From: CAYOEZ01 sp964402955
Lineage (GTDB): Bacteria; Chloroflexota; DTOL01; DAOUCN01
Assembly (NCBI GenBank): GCA_964402955.1
Contig: CAYOEZ010000008.1
Span: 1-48,169 of the forward strand
Reading direction: 5' to 3'
DNA: 48,169 nt
Shown: piece by piece, positions 6,843 to 13,430 of the stretch
How the letters are laid out: every line of letters begins with the position of its first letter
Position numbering within the stretch: the first letter of the stretch is position 1
Made by a program: the position numbers and the translations under genes
The notes under the pieces: model-generated
What the model was told of the DNA's origin: nothing
Seen by the model: only the letters and a program-made list of their open reading frames with translations
The model's database searches: none

Positions 6843-7589
6843 CTACTTGTAGCCGTGAAGGCGTTCACCGAACGGGTAGACACGGCCTCCCATCTGCATG
6901 GTCAGCGCCCGATACCACTGCTCGCGCGCTGTCGCATAGGCGTCGCTATCTTCTTGCCAGAGCCGGAACTGCTCGTAGACACTGCGCAAGCCGGCGCGCG
7001 CCGCTCGCCAGACGTGATCATCGAGCGGCGAACCCAGAGAGCGCGCCTCGCCCGTATTCCAGAACACGAGCTGAGCCATGCCCCGTTCGAAGTCAGTCCC
7101 CAGACCGGCCGATGTGCCGGTCATGAGATAGGCGATTGCATCGCCAAAGGCCAGGGCCAGCGACCCCGATAGCGCCAGCCGGTGCGCGGCCACCACAGCC
7201 AGGAAGGTGAGCAATCTTGCCTCGGCGCCCGACCCGTTGCGCTCTCCTGCCGCCCTTTCCTGCAGCACAGTGAGCGCGTCACTGTAGGCGAGAGGCGGCC
7301 GCTCCTGCCAATGTGTAGGAGGAAAGAGGGCCAGTGCAAACTCGGCAGACGAGAAATCACCCAGATCGTCGATCTCCTCGAGCCCGATGCGCAGCTTCTG
7401 CCACAAAGCAACGAAGAGCGTTTGCGCAGCCGAGACGTCCGGCTGCAGAGCGATCTCCGGCAGAGTGCCATCGCGCAGGGTAAGGCGGCAGTCGAGCCCT
7501 CCAAGCACCTGCAACTCAGCGGGCAACGTGATCTCGATGCTGCCACTTGTGCGCCCCGCCGAGCGAATCCGCCTGCTTGCCGCCAACAT
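6843..7589 (-). CDS. Unrecognised 248-aa protein in gas-vesicle operon
   Basis: The N-terminal 45 residues (RIRSAGRTSGSIEITLPAEL, then GLDCRLTLRDGTLPEIALQP) look like a beta-rich AbrB/SpoVT-like fold, but this is a weak visual match. The remainder is helical, with a central EARLLTFLAVVAAHRLALSG and a C-terminal REQWYRALTMQMGGR. There is no signal peptide. A GAGGAG ribosome site precedes ATG 7589. It sits between the GvpC-like gene and gvpN, so an accessory gas-vesicle function is likely from context alone. I do not know the family. Confidence 0.65.
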   Translation of the reverse strand: MLAASRRIRSAGRTSGSIEITLPAELQVLGGLDCRLTLRDGTLPEIALQPDVSAAQTLFVALWQKLRIGLEEIDDLGDFSSAEFALALFPPTHWQERPPLAYSDALTVLQERAAGERNGSGAEARLLTFLAVVAAHRLALSGSLALAFGDAIAYLMTGTSAGLGTDFERGMAQLVFWNTGEARSLGSPLDDHVWRAARAGLRSVYEQFRLWQEDSDAYATAREQWYRALTMQMGGRVYPFGERLHGYK

Positions 7590-7753
7590 TGTGGGCTCCT
7601 CGTGCTATACCATCTAGCTTCTTGTCTAGCAGAAAGCGGGGCGCAAAAAAAACTCTTGCAGCGCCTCTTCCGTCGCCCGGGCCTTTCCCACATTGTGCGC
7701 CGTGCGGTTTGGGGAGAAGGCCGGGCTGCTGGAAGTGCTAAAGATGTGACGCC

Positions 7754-9055
7754 TTACTTCGACCCAGCCAGATCCTGGGCATGCTGAATCCATTCTTCGA
7801 CTTTGGCCAGGCGGCCCGCCGTCGCGCCCAGAGCGCGATTGCGTATATCTTCCGGGTTACTCTTTGCCAACTGGGCATACGTGAAGATGCCGGCCTCATT
7901 CAGGCGATGTTGCATACCGGCGCCAATTCCGCGAATGGTTGTAAGATCGTCGGGCGATGACTCTTTGGCGACAACCTTCTTGGCCGCGCGAGCCGGCGAG
8001 ACGGCAGCCAGCTTGACATGCGTGGGTTTGGCTGGGGCAGGCTGTTGCGGAGCCCGCCGCTGGCGGATGGCCGCAGCGTACGTTCCCCACAATGAGCGCG
8101 CTTCGCCAATGTCTGCTTGCCTTTGCTTACGCACCGTGGCCATGTCTGCGGACATCCGCTCATGTTGGTCGGTAATGTGCGATCGAGCTGCTGCCAGGCG
8201 CTCGTCTTGTTGCGCCGACATCGCTCGATGATCTCTCCCGACATCCTCCAGGAAAGCTGCCGTGTTCAGGCTCATATTGGCCATCGTGGCAGTTCTTCGA
8301 GCTCGTGTTGCTGCCAGAGACTCGTCCTGCTCAGCGGCCATAGCCTGATGCTCGGCATCTGCGTCGCTCAAGAAGGTTGCAGTTCTCTTGCGTAGTGCGT
8401 GCCTGTGACCAGCCAGATAGGTATCCAGTTCTGCAGCGGTGGTCTGGTTGGCTCTGTTCATATCTTTCAGGAAGGTGGCCGCCTGCTGCATCATTGTTGC
8501 CACCTGGGTCGTCAAACGCTCGCGATCGGCTGCCATCTGTTGGTCTTGCACGGCTGCGATAGCCTGGTGAGCCGCGTCCATCGCCCGGATGAAAGCATCA
8601 GAATCAGCCTTGAGGGCGTTGGCACGCGCTGTTGTCTCGGCCCGGCTTGCCCCCAGAAACTCATCTTGCTCGGAGGCCATCTTCTTGTGAGCAGCATCCA
8701 CGTCTGACAGGAAAGAGGCTGTGTCGGAACGCAGACTCTGCACGTGCACGGCAAGCTTGCTTGCTAGCTCTGCCGCCATCGCCTGGTTCGCGGCGCCTGT
8801 GTTCTGCAAGAATGTAGCTGCCTCAGTCATCATCGTATCAACCTGGCTAGCCAGGTGGGCGCGTGCAGCCATCAAGTGTTGCGCCTGTGCCGCAGCCATC
8901 GCCTGGTTGGCCTCGTGCAACTTGGTCATGTCTTGCGCCGTTGCGGCGCGCATGTCGCTTACAGCCGACTTGACCCCTGCAACTGCTGCCATCCGGCGGT
9001 CGTATGAAACCAGAAAATCTTGGGTCAGAGATCGCATGTCATCGGACAGTGCCAT
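7754..9055 (-). CDS. gvpC: GvpC-like repeat protein with C-terminal helix-hairpin-helix domain
   Basis: This 433-aa protein is long, helical and Ala/Gln/Asp-rich. Seven copies of a motif like HQAMAAEQDE begin at residues 50, 90, 123, 163, 203, 236 and 276, and the partner motif TFL recurs at 82, 115, 155, 195, 228 and 268. Spacings are 40, 33, 40, 40, 33, 40. The 33-residue unit and FL signature are those of GvpC, the protein that wraps and stiffens gas-vesicle ribs. A Pro/Ala/Lys linker (about 331-365) leads to a helix-hairpin-helix domain, DDLTTIRGIGAGMQHRLNEA, at residues 369-430. This is not part of classical GvpC. GGAGG precedes the ATG. It follows gvpA after 220 bp containing a strong hairpin. 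Assignment to GvpC is by repeat pattern, not overall identity. Confidence 0.75.
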   Translation of the reverse strand: MALSDDMRSLTQDFLVSYDRRMAAVAGVKSAVSDMRAATAQDMTKLHEANQAMAAAQAQHLMAARAHLASQVDTMMTEAATFLQNTGAANQAMAAELASKLAVHVQSLRSDTASFLSDVDAAHKKMASEQDEFLGASRAETTARANALKADSDAFIRAMDAAHQAIAAVQDQQMAADRERLTTQVATMMQQAATFLKDMNRANQTTAAELDTYLAGHRHALRKRTATFLSDADAEHQAMAAEQDESLAATRARRTATMANMSLNTAAFLEDVGRDHRAMSAQQDERLAAARSHITDQHERMSADMATVRKQRQADIGEARSLWGTYAAAIRQRRAPQQPAPAKPTHVKLAAVSPARAAKKVVAKESSPDDLTTIRGIGAGMQHRLNEAGIFTYAQLAKSNPEDIRNRALGATAGRLAKVEEWIQHAQDLAGSK

Positions 9056-9161
9056 AGAGCACCTCCACTGCTTGATTGTGTCCGGTCGCCTCTATCGCTA
9101 GCATTCTGCTTGCGAGGACTCGGCGGGAGACACGACGCAGTCATTCGCGCTGGCGGCAAGA

Positions 9162-9215
9162 GAGCAGAGGCACCCACAGTGAAGTCTGGAACCCCCCACC
9201 GTGGGGCCTCTGCTC
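9162..9215 (-). promoter_or_regulatory. Strong hairpin between gvpA and gvpC-like gene
   Basis: GAGCAGAGGCACCCAC (9162-9177) pairs with GTGGGGCCTCTGCTC (9201-9215), a stem of about 15 bp. There is no clear U-tract after it on the minus strand. It may partly terminate transcription or protect the upstream gvpA mRNA, which would give more GvpA than GvpC. This function is an inference. Confidence 0.6.
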
Positions 9216-9275
9216 CCGTGCGTCGCGCGCCTAGCTTCCAGGAGCGGTGAACAGCGGACGGCCACAACCGAGGTT

Positions 9276-9491
9276 CTAGGCCGGTGTCGCTGCCGCTGCT
9301 GTCAGGCCAACGGCCTCGGCATACTTCAGGTAGGTGTCCACACCAGCGATCACAATGCGTGCCTCGACCGCCAGAAGCTCGATGCCCACGAGGGAAACCC
9401 GGACCCAGGCATCGATCACGACGCCCTTGTCCAAGATCCTGTCCACCACTTCCGCCAGGCTTGTTGATCCAATCGTCTTCTCTACTGCCAT
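9276..9491 (-). CDS. gvpA: Major gas vesicle structural protein GvpA
   Basis: This 71-aa protein has the canonical GvpA sequence: SLAEVVDRILDKGVVIDAWV, a second strand and helix with RVSLVGIELLAVEARIVIAG, and VDTYLKYAEAVGL. GvpA polymerises into the hydrophobic ribs of the gas-vesicle wall. GAGGAGG lies a few bases before the ATG. It is the first gene of the cluster, downstream of a 400-bp leader/promoter region, and is followed by the GvpC-like gene. No second gvpA copy lies in the window. Confidence 0.97.
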   Translation of the reverse strand: MAVEKTIGSTSLAEVVDRILDKGVVIDAWVRVSLVGIELLAVEARIVIAGVDTYLKYAEAVGLTAAAATPA

Positions 9492-9513
9492 TTCAAGGCC
9501 TCCTCACATTATT

Positions 9514-9554
9514 AGTGGTGTTTGTGTCGGCTGATCAGACATCGCCACACCACC
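9514..9554 (-). promoter_or_regulatory. Stem-loop just upstream of the gvpA ribosome site
   Basis: AGTGGTGT (9514-9521) pairs with ACACCACC (9547-9554), with a possible inner TGTC/GACA pairing. In the transcript it would lie about 22 bases upstream of the gvpA start. It may stabilise the 5' end of an abundant mRNA or tune translation (inference). Confidence 0.45.
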
Positions 9555-9827
9555 CGGCGCTGTCTATCTCCCCAGTCAGTGCTGCCATCTCCGACAGGTA
9601 GCCCAGCGGCCATTGCTGAATCCGGCCTCAAACTGGCCTCAACCTGCCCGAGTCTTCTCGCCACGCCGGCCGGCCTTTTCGCCCTCAGTGACATGTCCAT
9701 GCTCTGGTTGGCCGTCCGCTACTGCCCAGCGTATGTCCGTGTGTACTGCTGACAATGAGTGCCTGGCCCAACGTGCGGGCTTCTGTCGGTACTGCAGGCG
9801 CCGAGGATGTCTTTCTACCGCACTGTT

Positions 9828-9890
9828 ACTATATCACGTCCCCCCAGATTGTGGGTAAAGGAAGCGTGCCATTGCGTAAAGCTTGCGTAA
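9828..9890 (-). promoter_or_regulatory. Candidate gvpA promoter with two 11-bp-spaced direct repeats
   Basis: On the minus strand a TATAGT (9833-9828) resembles a -10 box, but no good -35 is found at 16-18 bp. About 37 bp upstream lie two TTACGCAA copies spaced 11 bp apart (plus-strand TTGCGTAA at 9872-9879 and 9883-9890). Direct repeats at one helical turn are typical sites for OmpR/PhoB-family regulators, and such a gene ends 4 bp away. The transcript would have a leader of more than 300 bases. The remaining interval 9555-9827 shows no gene. Confidence 0.45.
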
Positions 9891-9893
9891 GGA

Positions 9894-10625
9894 TCAACTA
9901 TTCGAGACCTTGTCCGGGGACGTCTCCGTCGCCGCCCGCTCAGGCGGCGAAGCCAGGGCATAACCTGAGCGGCCCACCGTCATGAGGCAGATGGATGCGG
10001 CCGCCAGGGCGAGCTTCGTCCGCAGGTTCTTGACGTGGCCACGGATGGTGGCTGGCGACCCTGTGCCGGGCGCATACCCCAGCGCCTCAACCAGTAGTTG
10101 CTTGCTGGAGACAACTGCTCCCGCATGGCGCAGCAAACGCTGCAGGATATCGAACTCGCTGCTTGTCAGACCAAGTGGGAGCGCGCCGGCCGTGACTGTG
10201 TGCCGCACGGTATCCATGTTCAGGTTGCCCGCCATCAGGTGCGCCGGAGGCGTCGCCGCCCCCCGTCGCAAGAGCGCAGCGACGCGTAGCTTGACTTCCC
10301 ATAGATCAAAGGGTTTAGTGATGTAGTCATCTCCCCCGCCAGCATAGCCTTGTTCTTTGTCCGCCAGATCAGCCCTGGCTGTCAGGAAGAGAACAGCGAT
10401 TCGTTTCCAGCGCTCATCGCTGCGCATGCGCCGGCAGAGCTCGAAGCCACTCACACCGGGCATCAGCACGTCCAGGATGGCGAGATCAACGTGCCGGCGC
10501 TGCAGCGTATCGAGGGCTTCCTCGGCATTGTGAGCCCGCAGCACGGCGTAGCCATCGCCGCCCAGACTCTGCGCCAGCGCCCAGGTCAGATCATGCTCAT
10601 CGTCAACAACAAGCACTGTCGGCAT
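9894..10625 (-). CDS. OmpR-family response regulator upstream of gvpA
   Basis: The product is about 243 aa. The receiver is intact: acidic pair in VLVVDDEHD, phosphoacceptor D52 in LAILDVLMPG, Thr in FLTA and Lys104 in ITKPFD. The C-terminal winged helix contains LTSSEFDILQRLLRHAG, SSKQLLVEAL and GHVKNLRTKL. The usual final Arg-Gly-x-Gly-Tyr strand appears as GRSGYALA. ATG 10625 has GAGGG upstream. It is the nearest gene to gvpA and the last of a four-gene signalling unit, so it is the best candidate regulator of the gas-vesicle operon (inference). Confidence 0.88.
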   Translation of the reverse strand: MPTVLVVDDEHDLTWALAQSLGGDGYAVLRAHNAEEALDTLQRRHVDLAILDVLMPGVSGFELCRRMRSDERWKRIAVLFLTARADLADKEQGYAGGGDDYITKPFDLWEVKLRVAALLRRGAATPPAHLMAGNLNMDTVRHTVTAGALPLGLTSSEFDILQRLLRHAGAVVSSKQLLVEALGYAPGTGSPATIRGHVKNLRTKLALAAASICLMTVGRSGYALASPPERAATETSPDKVSNS

Positions 10626-10635
10626 GCAACATCCC

Positions 10636-11037
10636 TCACTGTCCGGAGCCCGGCAACGACCGTCTGGCCGCGACGTCTTGCACCACGGCACGGATGTCAG
10701 CCAGAGCAAATGGCTTGCTGATGAACTGTTGATAGAGGCCTTGCGCTAGACCTTCCACAATGTCAGGGTCTTGCGGGTAGTAGAAGCCTGAGATGAGAAT
10801 AACGGCCAGTGTTGGATGGAGCACTCTCAAGCGGCGGGTTACTTCTTCGCCCGACAGGTCAGGCAGCATTGCGTCAATGAAGGCCAGGTCGAAGCGCTGA
10901 CGAGCAGCCAGGTCGAGCCCATCCTGGCCGCTCAGGGCTGCCGAGACGGTATGCCCATCGAGCGTCAAGGCAGTCTCTAGTCCCCAGCAGAGACACGCTT
11001 CATCCTCCACGATCAGAATCCTCAGGTGATCAGGCAC
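10636..11037 (-). CDS. Single-domain response regulator (receiver only)
   Basis: From a GTG at 11037 the product is about 133 aa and holds only a receiver: LRILIVEDEA, acceptor D55 in LAFIDAMLPD, Ser in ILISGF, and K108 in ISKPFA. No output domain is present. The start overlaps the kinase stop by 8 bp, and GAGG lies upstream. It probably acts as a phosphate relay or sink between the kinase at 11030 and the DNA-binding regulator at 9894 (inference). Confidence 0.82.
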   Translation of the reverse strand: MPDHLRILIVEDEACLCWGLETALTLDGHTVSAALSGQDGLDLAARQRFDLAFIDAMLPDLSGEEVTRRLRVLHPTLAVILISGFYYPQDPDIVEGLAQGLYQQFISKPFALADIRAVVQDVAARRSLPGSGQ

Positions 11038-12535
11038 AGGGCGCCTCTCTGCCCGCGACGGGCGGCGCCGGCGGCAGCAATATCGTGAACGTGCTGCCAC
11101 GCCCCTGCTCACTTTGCACCTCGATCGTTCCTTTGTGCTGGCGGATGATGCCATAGGCAATGGTCAGACCCAGTCCCACTCCCTGGCCAGCGGGCATGGT
11201 CGTAAAGAAGGGATCAAAGATCTTGTCCATATCCGCGCTCGTGATACCTCGCCCCGTGTCGGCGAAGCTCAGCTCCGCCTGTCCCAGCGCGCTCAGCCGG
11301 CTCGTGATACGCAGGTCTCCCCCGTTAGGCATGGCATTGCAGGCGTTGAGAATCAGGTTCGTAAACACCTGCTGCAAGAGGGAGCGATTGCCGGTCACGA
11401 GGGGCAACTGCGGATACATGGCTCGCTCCAGGTTGACGTGATGGACCTTGATCTGGGTGCTCACCAGGTAAAGCGCCTCATCCAGAACGGAAGCCAACTG
11501 TAGCGGGCCCACGCGATTATCGGGCGGCCGCGCGAACTTGAGCAGGCCCTCGATGATCTGTGAGGCGCTTTGCACGCCGGTGTGGATGCGCCGCAGACAC
11601 TGTCCACGCAGGTGTGCATCGTCGGGACGCTCGCCCAGCAGTTCCGCCGCGACAGAGATGATGCCCAGGGGGTTGCGAATCTCGTGAGCGATGCCTCCGG
11701 CCATGATACCTAGAGACGCCATCTTGGCCGCTTGCAGGACTTGCGCCTCCAACCGCCGATACTCCGTCAGATCCCGTCCCACGGCCACAAAGCCGATGAC
11801 ATCCTCTTGTTGGCTGCGCATCACGGAGAGGGCCCACGAGATGGGAACGCCGCGGCCATCTTGAGTGGTCAGGTTCATTTCAACGGTGGGAGCTTGTAGC
11901 CCGCGTACGAGCATCTCCATCGCGTCGCAAAGTTGTTGCTGGTAGTCTGGCCACAGGTCAAGAGTGTTCTGCCCGATCATGTGGTCTGCCGGCCAGCCAG
12001 AGACGGCTTCCGCGGCGCGGTTCCAGGTCAAAATGCGGCCTTCTGGATCCAGGGAAACAACCAGGTCGTTGGCGCTTTCTACCACGCTGGCAAGGTGACG
12101 TTCGACGCGCCGGACTTGCTCGGCCAACCGTTCCTGCTCGGTAATGTCGTCCAGCAGCAGCATGACCTTAGCCACGGCCGCGTTGTCCATGATCGGGGTC
12201 AGGCGGTAGAAGTAGGTACGGCCTGGCACACCGGGGGCGCGGTAGGAGATCTTGCCTCCCTCATCGGACTGGCCGGTCGCGAAGACCGCACGTATCTTCT
12301 GCTCGAGATTGCTGTTGTCCAGTAGCACACGCGGGAAGACCTCTTCGAGACGCCGTCCCAGCGTGTTGCCCGTCGTACGGCGAGCTTTGGTCAGAAAGTT
12401 GGCGTTGGCTGTTATCACACACATCCGGCGGTCGACCAGCAGCAAAGAGGACGGGATGCTGGCCAGGAGGCTTTCATAGAGCAGCCGGTACTGTGCATTG
12501 GCAGACCCGCCAACACGTCTATGGGACTCTGTCAT
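11030..12535 (-). CDS. Cytoplasmic PAS-PAS sensor histidine kinase
   Basis: The 501-aa product has two PAS domains (about residues 20-130 and 150-265), a HisKA dimerisation helix with phosphoacceptor His in AGGIAHEIRNPLG, and a HATPase domain: N-box NLILNACNAMPNGG, G1 FADTGRGI and G2 GVGLGLTIAYGI. There are no transmembrane segments, so it senses an internal signal. The ATG at 12535 overlaps the upstream regulator stop as ATGA. Its nearest partners are the receiver proteins on either side. Confidence 0.9.
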   Translation of the reverse strand: MTESHRRVGGSANAQYRLLYESLLASIPSSLLLVDRRMCVITANANFLTKARRTTGNTLGRRLEEVFPRVLLDNSNLEQKIRAVFATGQSDEGGKISYRAPGVPGRTYFYRLTPIMDNAAVAKVMLLLDDITEQERLAEQVRRVERHLASVVESANDLVVSLDPEGRILTWNRAAEAVSGWPADHMIGQNTLDLWPDYQQQLCDAMEMLVRGLQAPTVEMNLTTQDGRGVPISWALSVMRSQQEDVIGFVAVGRDLTEYRRLEAQVLQAAKMASLGIMAGGIAHEIRNPLGIISVAAELLGERPDDAHLRGQCLRRIHTGVQSASQIIEGLLKFARPPDNRVGPLQLASVLDEALYLVSTQIKVHHVNLERAMYPQLPLVTGNRSLLQQVFTNLILNACNAMPNGGDLRITSRLSALGQAELSFADTGRGITSADMDKIFDPFFTTMPAGQGVGLGLTIAYGIIRQHKGTIEVQSEQGRGSTFTILLPPAPPVAGREAPCA

Positions 12536-13221
12536 GGCGCTGCCTCCAGAGAGTAACCGTGTCGCGTGACTGTGCGGATGATGTCCGGCAGCGACAGGTT
12601 GGCTGCGACCTTGCGGCGCAGGTTGCCCACGTGCACGCGCACCAGCGTGGGGTCGGCGGTGCCGGCATAGTAGCCCCACACCTCCTGCAGCAGCTCATCG
12701 GCGCGGAAGACCTGCCCTGGCCGGCTCATCAGGCAGCGCAGCAGCGTACACTCGACGTCCGTCAGGCGGACTGTGCGGCCGCCGCGCGTCAGGAGCAGCC
12801 TGTCGCAGTCCAGGTGAAAGCCGTTGGCCTCCAGTGTCCGCGTCACAGACTTCACCTGGCGCGCTATGCGCCGGATCAGCGCCTCGATGCGCAGCTCGAG
12901 CTCACGGAGCAGAAAGGGCCGCGCCAGGTAGTCATCGGCGCCGGCTGCCAGGGCGCTGTCCATCTCGAGGCGGTCTCGGTGAACAGAGACAAAAAGGATC
13001 GGCGTCAGCGCAAGGCAGGGCAATCGGCGCAGTGCGCTGCAAAGAGCGATGCCGTCCGCCGCGCATGCATTCTGGAGCTGAACCAGATCGGGCGCGCTGC
13101 TGCTCGCGGCGCGGGCTGCCTGTTCCACATCAACTGCTGAGGCGATCTGGTAGCCGTCTGCGCGCAGGCTTGTAACCAGGCCTGCCTGGCTGCTGTCGCC
13201 AACGAATAGAACATTAGTCAT
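12532..13221 (-). CDS. OmpR-type regulator with degenerate receiver
   Basis: The product is about 229 aa. The C-terminal winged helix is well preserved (LTDVECTLLRCLMSRPGQVF, VRVHVGNLRRKV and TVTRHGYSLE). The receiver has lost the phosphoacceptor: the position normally Asp in LLDLMLP reads Q50 in LVQLQNAC. The acidic pair is reduced to GD in VLFVGDSS, and the conserved Lys is R101 in LARPF. It should therefore not be phosphorylated in the standard way. GGAG lies before ATG 13221. It is the first gene of the signalling unit next to the gas-vesicle operon and may act constitutively or by protein partners (inference). Confidence 0.87.
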   Translation of the reverse strand: MTNVLFVGDSSQAGLVTSLRADGYQIASAVDVEQAARAASSSAPDLVQLQNACAADGIALCSALRRLPCLALTPILFVSVHRDRLEMDSALAAGADDYLARPFLLRELELRIEALIRRIARQVKSVTRTLEANGFHLDCDRLLLTRGGRTVRLTDVECTLLRCLMSRPGQVFRADELLQEVWGYYAGTADPTLVRVHVGNLRRKVAANLSLPDIIRTVTRHGYSLEAAP

Positions 13222-13275
13222 GACCCCACTCCACCGCGAGACGAACCTGTTCACGCTTATGGTTTGGACGTTACC

Positions 13276-13430
13276 GTGCCCCCCGCCCCCCCCAACCTTG
13301 GGGGGACATCAGCCCGCGTGCCCGTGCCCCCCGCCCCCCCAACCTTGGGGGGCCATCATGCGCGTGCCCGTGCCCCCCCCCGATACCCGATACCCTACAC
13401 CCGATACCCTACTCCCTACACCCTACACCC
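13276..13430. repeat. Two 48-bp GC-rich repeats plus CCCGATA/CCCTACA low-complexity run
   Basis: Two copies of a 48-bp unit starting GTGCCCCCCGCCCCCC and holding the palindrome CCCCAACCTTGGGG lie at 13276 and 13324. They are followed by short CCCGATAC and CCCTACAC repeats to about 13430, which reach into the last codons of the next gene. The same 48-bp period is seen in the unrelated palindromes at 616-736. Confidence 0.85.

Noticed and set aside
7590..7753. T8 tract (minus strand, 7652-7645) as a terminator between the GvpC-like gene and the 248-aa gene
   Set aside because: No convincing stem lies directly upstream of the T tract; only short GC pairs that enclose the T's.
9850..9890. TGGCACG-like word upstream of gvpA as a sigma-54 promoter
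   Set aside because: The -12 GC element is missing and the 11-bp direct repeats explain the region better.
13380..13430. CCCGATA/CCCTACA run as a CRISPR or iteron array
   Set aside because: Units are 6-12 bp, irregular, and have no spacers or origin features.
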